DNA of 6,393 bases from Actinomycetota bacterium. GTDB lineage: Bacteria; Actinomycetota; Acidimicrobiia; Acidimicrobiales; JAHWLA01. The stretch is taken from NCBI GenBank assembly GCA_019347595.1, contig JAHWLA010000166.1, forward strand, positions 1 through 6,393. The letters are read 5' to 3'. The notes under the pieces are model-generated. The model ran no database searches, was not told the DNA's origin, and was given only the letters and a program-made list of their open reading frames with translations. Of this stretch, positions 1-5,150 are shown piece after piece. The stretch's first letter is position 1. Each line of letters opens with the position of its first letter. The position numbers and the translations under genes were made by a program.

Positions 1-605
1 GGCGCGCCCTCCGACGGGAACCGGGTGACGCCGTCGACCAGCGGCACGTCGACCAACTCATGGCCCGTGCCCGCCGCGAACGTCTGCATCACCGAGCGCC
101 ATTGCGGGTGGACGCCGCCGCTCACCCACACCTCGGATCGCCCGGTGGCCGCCACCGCCAGGTTGACCGCCTCCACGCACGCCGAGGCGCCGTCGTACAG
201 CGAGGCGTTGGCGATCTCCACGCCGGTCAGGCGGGCCAGTATCGTCTGGTACTCGAACAGCGCCTGCAGCACGCCCTGTGACACCTCGGGCTGGTACGGC
301 GTGTAGGCGGTGACGAACTCGGAGCGGAACGCCAGCCGGCGCACGGCCGCGGGCACCTCGTGGTCGTAGGCGCCGCCGCCCGCGAAGCACACCAGCGACG
401 AGCCCACCCGGCGGTTGCGGTCGGCCAGCCGCTCCATCTCGGCGATGGTGTCGAACTCGCTGAGCCCGTCGGCCATGGCGAGCGACCCGGCGGCCAGGCG
501 CAGGGCGGCGGGGACGGCGTCGAACAGCTCGTCGAGCGACGAGAGCCCGATGAAGCCGAGCATCTGGTCGATCTCGGCCTCGGTGTGCGGGACGTAGTGG
601 CCCAC
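1..605 (-). CDS. gcvPA: Glycine dehydrogenase (decarboxylating) subunit 1, N-terminal part (cut by window edge)
   Basis: This is the first subunit of the split P-protein of the glycine cleavage system, the PLP enzyme that decarboxylates glycine and passes aminomethyl to lipoylated GcvH. About 201 residues of a family of roughly 450 are present; the 3' end lies beyond base 1. The chain opens GHYVPHTEAEIDQML, as GcvPA proteins do, followed by a GGGAYDH block near residue 80, then SEFVTAYTPYQPEVSQG, LFEYQT and NASLYDGASA, all signature blocks of the subunit. The PLP lysine is expected on the partner GcvPB, which is not visible here. The start is GTG at 605-603, chosen because HYVPHT follows at once and AGAGG (617-613) sits 7 nt upstream, inside the end of gcvT. 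The gap to gcvT is 4 bp, so the two are probably translationally coupled. Frame and identity are very secure; only completeness is unknown. Confidence 0.96.
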   Translation of the reverse strand, partial: MGHYVPHTEAEIDQMLGFIGLSSLDELFDAVPAALRLAAGSLAMADGLSEFDTIAEMERLADRNRRVGSSLVCFAGGGAYDHEVPAAVRRLAFRSEFVTAYTPYQPEVSQGVLQALFEYQTILARLTGVEIANASLYDGASACVEAVNLAVAATGRSEVWVSGGVHPQWRSVMQTFAAGTGHELVDVPLVDGVTRFPSEGA

Positions 606-609
606 TGGC

Positions 610-1671
610 CTACCTCTTCTTGGAGACGAACGGGAGCTTCACGACACGGGCCGGCACAGTGCGGCCCCTGACGTCGACGGCCACAGACGCGCCGGGCTCG
701 ACGTCGGGCGGGAGGAACGCCATGGCGATCCCCCGCTGCAGCACCGGTGAGTAATTGCCGCTGGTGACCTCACCGGCCGGCTTGCCGTCGACGACCACCG
801 GGCAACCAGCCCGCAGCGGTTGGCGACCGTCGACCTCCAGCCCGCGCAACCGGCGGGCGATGCCCCGCTCACGCTCGGCGGCCAGCGCGGCCCGGCCCCG
901 GAACTCGCCCTTCTCCCACGCCACCACCCAGCCCAACCCGGCCTGCAGCGGCGTGATGCCGGGGCCGAGCTCGTGGCCGTGCAACGGGAGGCCCGCCTCC
1001 AGGCGCAGGGTGTCGCGGGCGCCCAACCCCGCGGGCTGGACCCCGAGGTCGAGCACCGCCTGCCAGAACCGCTCGGCCACGGCCACGGGCACGGCGCACT
1101 CGATGCCGTCCTCGCCGGTGTAGCCGGTGCCCGCCACCACGCAGTCGACCCCCGCGAAGGTGAACGGCCCCACGCCGAAGCGGGGGATCTCGGCCAGCAT
1201 GGAGTCGATCTGCCCCGCCCGCCGCCGGGCGCCGGGGCCTTGTACGGCGACGATGGCCCGCTCGCCGGTGACGTCGTCGCCCCCGAGGGCGTTGAGCACG
1301 CGGCTGGTGTTGGAGGCGTTGGGCATGACGTCGAAGTCGCCGTCGTGGCGCCACCACACGATGATGTCGTCGAGCACCGAGCCGTCCGACTCGTCGAGCA
1401 GGTGGGTGTACTGCGCCCGGCCCGGCGCGATGCGGGCCAGGTCGTTGGTCAGCACCGCCTGGAGCCGGTCGAAGCCATCGCGCCCGACCCGCACGGTGCC
1501 CAGGTGGCTGACGTCGAAGGCGACGGCGTCCTCCCGGCAGGCCAGGTGCTCGGCCAGGGTGCCGGTCGGATAGGCCAGCGGCATGTCCCAGCCGCCGAAG
1601 GGCACGAGCTTGGCGCCCAAGGCGCGGTGCGAGGCGTCGAGCGGAGAGTGACGGAGGGGGGCGTCGGTCAT
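610..1671 (-). CDS. gcvT: Aminomethyltransferase (glycine cleavage system T-protein)
   Basis: GcvT takes the aminomethyl group from GcvH and with tetrahydrofolate releases ammonia and 5,10-methylene-THF. The 353-residue product has normal family length. Visible blocks in order: FGGWDMPL near residue 25, FDVSHLG near 53, LTND near 75, the aspartate pair in VLDD near 101-102 (matching the catalytic Asp101 region of E. coli GcvT), NASNT near 120, VQGP near 144, TGYTGEDG near 183, GARDTLRLEAGLPL near 217, VTSGNYSP near 303 and the C-terminal PARVVKLPFV. I prefer ATG at 1671 over the in-frame GTG at 1683. GGGGAG (1681-1676) lies 4 nt before the ATG, and the extra residues MGSA are not family-like. 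The gene follows the PD-(D/E)XK-like gene by 13 bp and precedes gcvPA by 4 bp. YTHLLDESDGSV-DD favours a true T-protein over the YgfZ or dimethylglycine-dehydrogenase relatives. Confidence 0.96.
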   Translation of the reverse strand: MTDAPLRHSPLDASHRALGAKLVPFGGWDMPLAYPTGTLAEHLACREDAVAFDVSHLGTVRVGRDGFDRLQAVLTNDLARIAPGRAQYTHLLDESDGSVLDDIIVWWRHDGDFDVMPNASNTSRVLNALGGDDVTGERAIVAVQGPGARRRAGQIDSMLAEIPRFGVGPFTFAGVDCVVAGTGYTGEDGIECAVPVAVAERFWQAVLDLGVQPAGLGARDTLRLEAGLPLHGHELGPGITPLQAGLGWVVAWEKGEFRGRAALAAERERGIARRLRGLEVDGRQPLRAGCPVVVDGKPAGEVTSGNYSPVLQRGIAMAFLPPDVEPGASVAVDVRGRTVPARVVKLPFVSKKR

Positions 1672-1684
1672 CGCGCTCCCCACA

Positions 1685-2104
1685 CTAGGGGGCGGCGCGC
1701 AGCTCGTTCGGCAGCCCGAAGTCGAGGGCGACGGGCTCGGCGTCGTCGAACTGGTCGGCGAGTTGCGAGGGCTGTTCGAGGCCGTACTTCACCAGCAGGC
1801 GCAGGTAGTCGCGTTGGTAGAACACCTTCACGTTCACGTCGGGGTACAGCTCGCGCAGCCGTCGGATCTTGCGGTTCTTCTTTGTGACGAGCTTTTGGTT
1901 CAGCGTGGTGATCTCGATGTAGAGGTCGTACCCCGGCAGGTAGAAGTCGGGCCGGAAGGCCTGCGAGGGGTTGCCCTGCCGATCGCGTTCGAGGACGAAC
2001 TCGGTGGGCTCGTACTCCCACGCCACGCCGTAGAAGTCGAGGAGCTTGGCGAACTGCCGCTCCGAGTTGTGGGCGAAACGGACGGCCTCGTGGGGCAGAG
2101 CCAG
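1685..2104 (-). CDS. Conserved PD-(D/E)XK nuclease-like protein, apparent CTG start
   Basis: The 139-residue product resembles a conserved uncharacterised actinobacterial family. From CTG the chain reads MALPHEAVRFAHNSERQFAKL, then LDFYGVAWEYEP, AFRPDFYLPGYDLYIEITT and VTKKNRKIRRLRELYPDVNVKVFY. The order Glu15 (helix), Asp53 (in RPDF), Glu64 (in YIEIT) and a following Lys-rich helix fits a PD-(D/E)XK nuclease core in which the usual lysine after the acidic residue is replaced by Thr66. Lys71 or Lys75 might substitute; activity is unproven. The only ATG/GTG/TTG start in frame is GTG at 2026 (113 residues), but this would cut through LDFYGVAWEYEP and remove the helix carrying Glu15. The reading frame is open and protein-like up to CTG 2104, which has GGAGG (2115-2111) 6 nt upstream. 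The gene lies 2 bp after a MerR gene and 13 bp before gcvT. DNA or RNA substrate, if any, is unknown. Confidence 0.8.
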   Translation of the reverse strand: MALPHEAVRFAHNSERQFAKLLDFYGVAWEYEPTEFVLERDRQGNPSQAFRPDFYLPGYDLYIEITTLNQKLVTKKNRKIRRLRELYPDVNVKVFYQRDYLRLLVKYGLEQPSQLADQFDDAEPVALDFGLPNELRAAP

Positions 2105-2115
2105 GGCTACCCTCC
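2105..2115 (-). promoter_or_regulatory. Ribosome binding site deciding a CTG start
   Basis: GGAGG at 2115-2111, inside the last two sense codons of the upstream MerR gene, is followed by the 6-nt spacer GTAGCC and then CTG (2104-2102). This is a strong Shine-Dalgarno at ideal distance, and no ATG, GTG or TTG lies in a position to use it in that frame. It supports translation-coupled initiation at CTG. Confidence 0.6.
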
Positions 2116-2610
2116 GGCGCTCGCGGCCTGCGCCTGCTGTCCGTCGGCGGGGGCCTCCTCCGACGCGGCGACGTCCGCCTCGTCGGCCTCGTCGGCCGGC
2201 ACTAGCCGGTGGATGGCGGCGTCCAGCTCCTGCACCACGCCGGCCAGCGGGAGGATGTTGAGCACGCCTTGGCCGCCGCGCAGCAAGTCGGTGATCTCCT
2301 CGCCCGACTGCGCGAGCACCGAGTTGGTGCCGGTGAGGACGAGGTTGGCGGTGGCCACCTCTCCCCCGCTCCTGCGCAGCACCTCCAACGCCTTGCGGGC
2401 CTGCTGGAGGGAGATGCCTGCGTCGAGCAGGCGCTTGATCACCTTGAGCTCCAGCAGGTCGCCGTAGGAGTACAGCCGCTGCGTGCCACTGCCTTTGGCG
2501 CCGCTGATGGATGCTCGGACGAGGTTGGTGCGGGTCCAGTAGTCGAGCTGTCGGTAGGTGATACCGACGATGGAGCAGACCTTGGGACCGCGGTACCCGG
2601 CTTCAGACAT
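2107..2610 (-). CDS. MerR-family transcriptional regulator (Rv1830/ResR-like)
   Basis: The 167-residue product is a MerR-type DNA-binding protein. The winged helix-turn-helix covers about residues 8-78, with CSIVGITYRQLDYWTRTNLV as the recognition part and GTQRLYSYGDLLELKVIKRLLDAGISLQQARKAL as wing and following helices. A short C-terminal region (VLTGTNSVLAQSGEEITDLLRGGQGVLNILPLAGVVQELD) then leads to an acidic, Ala-rich tail. There is no cysteine cluster of the metal-sensing MerR type. In both sequence and position (directly after a DUF151 gene) it matches M. tuberculosis Rv1830, the ResR/McdR regulator linked to growth and recovery; identical function here is inference. ATG at 2610 has AAAGGA (2624-2619) 8 nt upstream. 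It is the first gene after the promoter at 2664-2692 and may autoregulate through the palindrome there. A PD-(D/E)XK-like gene follows after 2 bp. Confidence 0.93.
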   Translation of the reverse strand: MSEAGYRGPKVCSIVGITYRQLDYWTRTNLVRASISGAKGSGTQRLYSYGDLLELKVIKRLLDAGISLQQARKALEVLRRSGGEVATANLVLTGTNSVLAQSGEEITDLLRGGQGVLNILPLAGVVQELDAAIHRLVPADEADEADVAASEEAPADGQQAQAASAGG

Positions 2611-2635
2611 GGGGGAAGTCCTTTGCGACCTGGTA

Positions 2636-2659
2636 ACACCGGCGTAGTTACGCCGGTGT
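2636..2659. promoter_or_regulatory. Perfect 24-bp palindrome, probable operator at the transcription start
   Basis: Arms ACACCGGCGTA (2636-2646) and TACGCCGGTGT (2649-2659) are exact reverse complements separated by 2 bp (GT). The site begins 5 bp downstream of the predicted -10 box and covers the predicted start point, the classic place for a repressor. The dyad symmetry suits a dimeric regulator; the MerR protein encoded directly downstream is the obvious candidate. It could instead act as a leader hairpin, or as the terminator of the DUF151 gene, but no T-tract follows in the minus direction, so I favour an operator. Confidence 0.6.
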
Positions 2660-2663
2660 GAGA

Positions 2664-2692
2664 AGGGTAAACCTCGCGAACGGGCACGTCAA
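2664..2692 (-). promoter_or_regulatory. Predicted sigma70-type promoter for the MerR-gcvT-gcvPA unit
   Basis: On the minus strand a -35 hexamer TTGACG (2692-2687) is followed by a 17-bp spacer and a -10 hexamer TACCCT (2669-2664). The -35 matches consensus at five of six bases. The -10 keeps the TAnnnT form common in actinobacteria. The predicted transcription start is about 2658-2656, leaving a leader of about 46 nt before the ATG at 2610. It lies in the only sizeable intergenic gap of the window. Confidence 0.65.
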
Positions 2693-2697
2693 CGTGC
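2684..2697. promoter_or_regulatory. 14-bp inverted repeat over the -35 box
   Basis: GCACGT (2684-2689) and ACGTGC (2692-2697) are exact reverse complements around CA. The dyad overlaps the -35 hexamer (2687-2692), so a protein bound there would compete with or contact RNA polymerase. With 6-bp arms it is short enough that chance is a real possibility. Confidence 0.35.
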
Positions 2698-2712
2698 AGA
2701 TCGCGCCACCTG

Positions 2713-3219
2713 CTACGAGGTGAAGTCCTCCGGTCGCACGCCCTCGATGAACTGCCGGAACTGCGACACGATTTCGTCGGGGTTGCCGTCGACCTCGTCG
2801 TCCTCGTCGTCGTCGGGCGCGAGCTGCACGCCCTCGCTGTCGATGAGCTCGTCCTCGGCGAAGATCGGCGCGCCCAGGCGGGCGGCCAGCGCGATGGCGT
2901 CCGACGGGCGGCTCGACACCACTGTGGCGCGGCCCTCGGTGCTCAGGTGCAGCTCGGCGTAGTACGTCCCCTCGCGAAGCTCGGTTATGAGCACCCGGTC
3001 GAGGGTGATGCCGAGCGAGGTGAGCACGTCACGAAACAAGTCGTGCGTCATGGGGCGGGACGTGGCGACACCCTGGATGGCGAAGGCGATGGCGGTGGCT
3101 TCCGGGGCGCCGATGAAGATCGGCAGCGTGCGGCGCGCGCCCTCGATCTCCTGCAACAGCACCACCGGGTTGTTCGTCGGAAGCTCCACCCGAACGGCGG
3201 TGAGGTGCATCTCCACCAT
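2713..3219 (-). CDS. DUF151 bifunctional nuclease family protein (Rv1829-like)
   Basis: The 168-residue product belongs to the bifunctional nuclease (BFN, DUF151) family, some members of which are reported to degrade DNA and RNA; the cellular role in bacteria is unclear. Visible features are LTAVRVELPTNNPVVLLQE at the N-terminus, LPIFIGAPEATAIAFAIQG (31-50), RPMTHDLFRDVLTSLG (55-70), EGTYYAELHL (83-92) and the family hallmark SSRPSDAIALAARLGAPIFAEDEL (102-125). A highly acidic linker (PDDDEDDEVDG) and QFRQFIEGVRPEDF close the chain. Length and blocks follow M. tuberculosis Rv1829. I chose ATG at 3219. It falls just after the hpt stop, gives the family N-terminus and follows a G-rich stretch (TAGGGTGG). 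The frame continues upstream into hpt, but that part is not family-like. ATG 3210 is a possible alternative. It is probably the last gene of the upstream operon. Confidence 0.93.
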   Translation of the reverse strand: MVEMHLTAVRVELPTNNPVVLLQEIEGARRTLPIFIGAPEATAIAFAIQGVATSRPMTHDLFRDVLTSLGITLDRVLITELREGTYYAELHLSTEGRATVVSSRPSDAIALAARLGAPIFAEDELIDSEGVQLAPDDDEDDEVDGNPDEIVSQFRQFIEGVRPEDFTS

Positions 3220-3229
3220 GCGGCCCACC

Positions 3230-3829
3230 CTACCCGTGCAACAAGGATTCGACGTACGCGTCCGCGTCGCCCTGATCGAGCGCGACGACCATGTCGAGGT
3301 TGCGGCCCCGCTCCCCATGGTCGAGCCCGTAACCGACCACGTAGTCGTCGTCGACGTCGAAGCCGACGTAGCGGACCGGCGTGGGGACGATGCGCTGCGA
3401 CGTGCGGTCGAGCAGCGTGCACGCCTGCAGCGAACGCGGGTCGCGGTGGCGCAGCTCGCCGAGGAGGTAGGTGAGCGTAAGGCCGGTGTCGACGATGTCT
3501 TCGACGAGGACGACGTCGCGGTCGGCGATGTCGGTGTCGAGGTCCTTGACCAGGCGCACGCGGCCCGTGCCCTCGGCGTATGCCGAGATGGCGAGGAAGT
3601 CGACCTCGACGGGGACGGTGAGGGCGCGCACCAGGTCGGCGAGGAACGGGATGCATCCCTTGAGCACGCCGACGAGGACGACGCCGTCGGGGTAGTCGGC
3701 GCCGATCTCGGCGCCGAGCCGGGCGACGCCCGCCCGCAACTCCTCCCGCCCGACGACCACCGTGGCGTTCTGGTCCGCAGATCCGGGGCCTACGGCCGGG
3801 ATCTGCGGACCAGAACCGTCGGGGGTCAA
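3230..3829 (-). CDS. hpt: Hypoxanthine phosphoribosyltransferase
   Basis: This cytosolic purine-salvage enzyme joins hypoxanthine (often also guanine) to PRPP to give IMP or GMP. Numbered from the TTG start, motifs are the LKG loop in LVGVLKG (52-58), VDFLAISAY (76-84), KDLDTDI, the PRPP-binding motif VVLVEDIVDTGLTLTYLL (106-123, acidic pair Glu110-Asp111), CTLLDRTS, and the purine-side segment YVGFDVDDDYVVGYGLDHGERGRNL (154-178). The last differs from the more usual VGYGLDYAERYRNL. The start is uncertain. TTG 3829 overlaps the upstream MerR stop as TTGA but adds about 22 residues that coincide with a palindromic repeat and are not HPRT-like. GTG 3760, just past the repeat, would give MVVGREELRAGVARLG, close to the normal family N-terminus. 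Neither has a convincing ribosome binding site. The DUF151 gene follows 10 bp later. In the mycobacterial version of this cluster I know of no hpt, so it looks like an insertion into an old gene order. Confidence 0.93.
   Translation of the reverse strand: MTPDGSGPQIPAVGPGSADQNATVVVGREELRAGVARLGAEIGADYPDGVVLVGVLKGCIPFLADLVRALTVPVEVDFLAISAYAEGTGRVRLVKDLDTDIADRDVVLVEDIVDTGLTLTYLLGELRHRDPRSLQACTLLDRTSQRIVPTPVRYVGFDVDDDYVVGYGLDHGERGRNLDMVVALDQGDADAYVESLLHG
3767..3816. repeat. Palindromic repeat element copy A (perfect 18-bp stem)
   Basis: GTTCTGGTCCGCAGATCC (3767-3784) is the exact reverse complement of 3799-3816, with a 14-nt loop that can pair further through GGCC (3787-3790) and GGCC (3794-3797). 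It starts 10 bp past the MerR stop and ends 7 bp before GTG 3760 of hpt. As RNA it would form a very stable hairpin. There is no T-tract on either side, so a canonical intrinsic terminator is not supported. It is related to the element at 6291-6338. Confidence 0.85.
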
Positions 3830-4641
3830 CCCCCGACCAGGCCCTTGAGCGCCTGGCGGACCATGGCGGCCCGCAACCGCCCGCCCATCTCGCTGAGCTC
3901 GCCCAGCGTCTCCACCGCCTGGCGGCGAGCCTGCGGGTTGCGCTGCTTGAGCAACGGGGTGACCACCTGCTCGAACAGCCCGGCCTCCCGCTCGGCGGCG
4001 TTCTTGTACGCCCGCAGGTGCCGCGCCTCGATGCCGAACTTCAGGAACCCGGCGGCCAGCCCGGCCACGATGAGCGCCTCTTCGTCGTAGTACACCGTCC
4101 CCGCCACCGGGCGCCCGGTGAAGAACCCGTACTTCTCCAGCTCGGCCACCCGCTCGGGCGGCAGCCCGCTGGCGTCGGCCAACTCCTGGGCCGTGAGGTT
4201 CACGCCCGAGGCGCCCGCCGACAGCGGGGAGGCGGCCGTGGCCGACGGCCGAGCGCGGCGCACGGGCGCGGCGGTGGGCGGGGCCGACGGTTCGGGCGCC
4301 ACGTCGGGCTCGGGCCGCGGCACAGGAGCCGCCTCACCCTCGACCTCCACCGGAGGTGCAGGGGGCGCCACCACTCCCCCGCCTGCCTCCTCCACCTCGT
4401 CGCCGGTCAACCTGCCCTTGATGACCTTGAGCGGAAGGAAGTGCTCGCGCTGCTGGCGCAGGATCCACCGCAGGCGCTCGACGTCGGACTCGTAGAACTT
4501 GCGGTAGCCCGAGGGCGTCCGCTCGGGGTCGAGCAGGCCCTGGCTCTCGAGGAAGCGGATCTTGGAGATGGTGATGTCGGGGAACTCGTCCTTCAGGAGC
4601 GAGAGCACTTCCCCGATCGACAGATAGGCCCGTTCGGCCAC
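3826..4641 (-). CDS. ftsR: FtsR-like MerR-family transcriptional regulator (Rv1828-like)
   Basis: The 271-residue product has an N-terminal MerR winged helix-turn-helix (about 5-77: YLSIGEVLSLLKDEFPDITISKIRFLESQGLL, then RTPSGYRKFYESDVERLRWIL and FLPLKVIKGRL). A long Pro/Ala/Glu-rich linker follows (about 82-145). The C-terminal domain (about 147-271) carries a second helix-turn-helix-like segment (LTAQELADASGLPPERVAELEKYGFF) and a helical part (AGLAAGFLKFGIEARHLRAYKNAAEREAGLFEQVVTPLLKQRN). The architecture, and the position directly after a garA gene, match M. tuberculosis Rv1828 and corynebacterial FtsR, a regulator of ftsZ expression. Targets in this organism are inferred. The start is GTG 4641, 6 bp after the garA stop; MAERAYLSIGEV matches the family N-terminus and GAGGGCTAGGGG precedes it. 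The gene name is by family resemblance. Confidence 0.92.
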   Translation of the reverse strand: MAERAYLSIGEVLSLLKDEFPDITISKIRFLESQGLLDPERTPSGYRKFYESDVERLRWILRQQREHFLPLKVIKGRLTGDEVEEAGGGVVAPPAPPVEVEGEAAPVPRPEPDVAPEPSAPPTAAPVRRARPSATAASPLSAGASGVNLTAQELADASGLPPERVAELEKYGFFTGRPVAGTVYYDEEALIVAGLAAGFLKFGIEARHLRAYKNAAEREAGLFEQVVTPLLKQRNPQARRQAVETLGELSEMGGRLRAAMVRQALKGLVGG

Positions 4642-4647
4642 CAGCCC

Positions 4648-5136
4648 CTAGCCCTCGTTCGACGCCGAGAGAAAGACCAATTTGAACTTGCCGATCTGCA
4701 CCTCGTCACCGGTGGCGAGCGGCGCTTCGTCGATCCGCTCCCGGTTGAGGTAGGTGCCGTTGAGCGAGCCGACGTCGCGCACGACGTAGCCCTTGCCCTG
4801 GCGCACGAACTCGGCGTGGCGGCGCGACACGGTGATGTCGTCGAGGAAGATCTCGCTGTCGGGGTGGCGTCCGGCCCGGGTGACCTCGGCATCGAGCACG
4901 AAGCGCGAGCCCGCGTTGGGGCCGCGCTTGACGACCACCATGCCGGTGCCCGCGGGCACGTCGTCGAGGACGACGCTGATCTCGTCGTCGACCACCTCGG
5001 CATGACCCTCGCCTGCGATGAGCGTGACCGTCGTATCCTCACCGGCCGGGTGGTCGAGGGGCGCGCCGCACGACGAGCAGAAGTTGGAGCCCGCCGGGTT
5101 GCGATGCCCGCACCTGTTGCAGAACACGCTCTCCAC
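4648..5136 (-). CDS. garA: GarA/OdhI-like FHA-domain protein with N-terminal zinc ribbon
   Basis: From GTG 5136 the product is 162 residues. The N-terminus is a zinc ribbon: Cys6-x2-Cys9 and Cys20-x2-Cys23 in FCNRCGHRNPAGSNFCSSCGAPL. Next comes EDTTV (33-37), resembling the ETTSV motif that PknG/PknB phosphorylate in GarA and OdhI. The C-terminal half is a forkhead-associated domain almost identical to GarA: VVVKRGPNAGSRF, AGRHPDSEIFLDDITVSRRHAEF and VGSLNGTYLNRE, then GDEVQIGKFKLVFL. The phosphothreonine-binding residues Arg90, Ser104, Arg105, His107 and Asn126 are present. In relatives, unphosphorylated GarA binds 2-oxoglutarate decarboxylase and glutamate enzymes, and phosphorylation closes it on itself. 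The same role here is inferred. M. tuberculosis GarA, as I recall it, lacks the ribbon. GTG 5127 is an alternative start (MFCNRCGH, with GGAG 3 nt before it). It lies 14 bp after gcvH and 6 bp before ftsR. Confidence 0.93.
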   Translation of the reverse strand: MESVFCNRCGHRNPAGSNFCSSCGAPLDHPAGEDTTVTLIAGEGHAEVVDDEISVVLDDVPAGTGMVVVKRGPNAGSRFVLDAEVTRAGRHPDSEIFLDDITVSRRHAEFVRQGKGYVVRDVGSLNGTYLNRERIDEAPLATGDEVQIGKFKLVFLSASNEG

Positions 5137-5150
5137 GCTACTGCCCGCGA

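Noticed and set aside
1120..1137. Direct repeat GCCGGTG within gcvT
   Set aside because: It lies in the conserved TGYTGED-coding region and is explained by coding constraint.
820..1887. 355-codon open frame on the + strand, antisense to gcvT and the PD-(D/E)XK-like gene
   Set aside because: It mirrors gcvT codon structure and ends in Arg-rich sequence without family resemblance; gcvT is certain on the other strand.
1868..1915. Locally lower GC and rarer codons (CAA, ACA) in the PD-(D/E)XK-like gene, considered as a sign of transfer
   Set aside because: The stretch codes for a Lys/Asn/Thr-rich helix, which lowers GC by itself; the rest of the gene matches its neighbours.
2636..2659. Palindrome as an intrinsic terminator for the DUF151 gene
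   Set aside because: A usable loop shortens the stem to about 8-10 bp and no T-run follows in the minus direction; its position directly after a -10 box fits an operator better. Not fully excluded.
2790..2818. Short GTCGTC-type tandem repeat
   Set aside because: It encodes the Asp/Glu-rich linker of the DUF151 protein; codon bias explains the repetition.
3220..3318. Upstream extension of the DUF151 frame by 33 codons
   Set aside because: The extension runs inside hpt in another frame and is not family-like; ATG 3219 gives the normal N-terminus.
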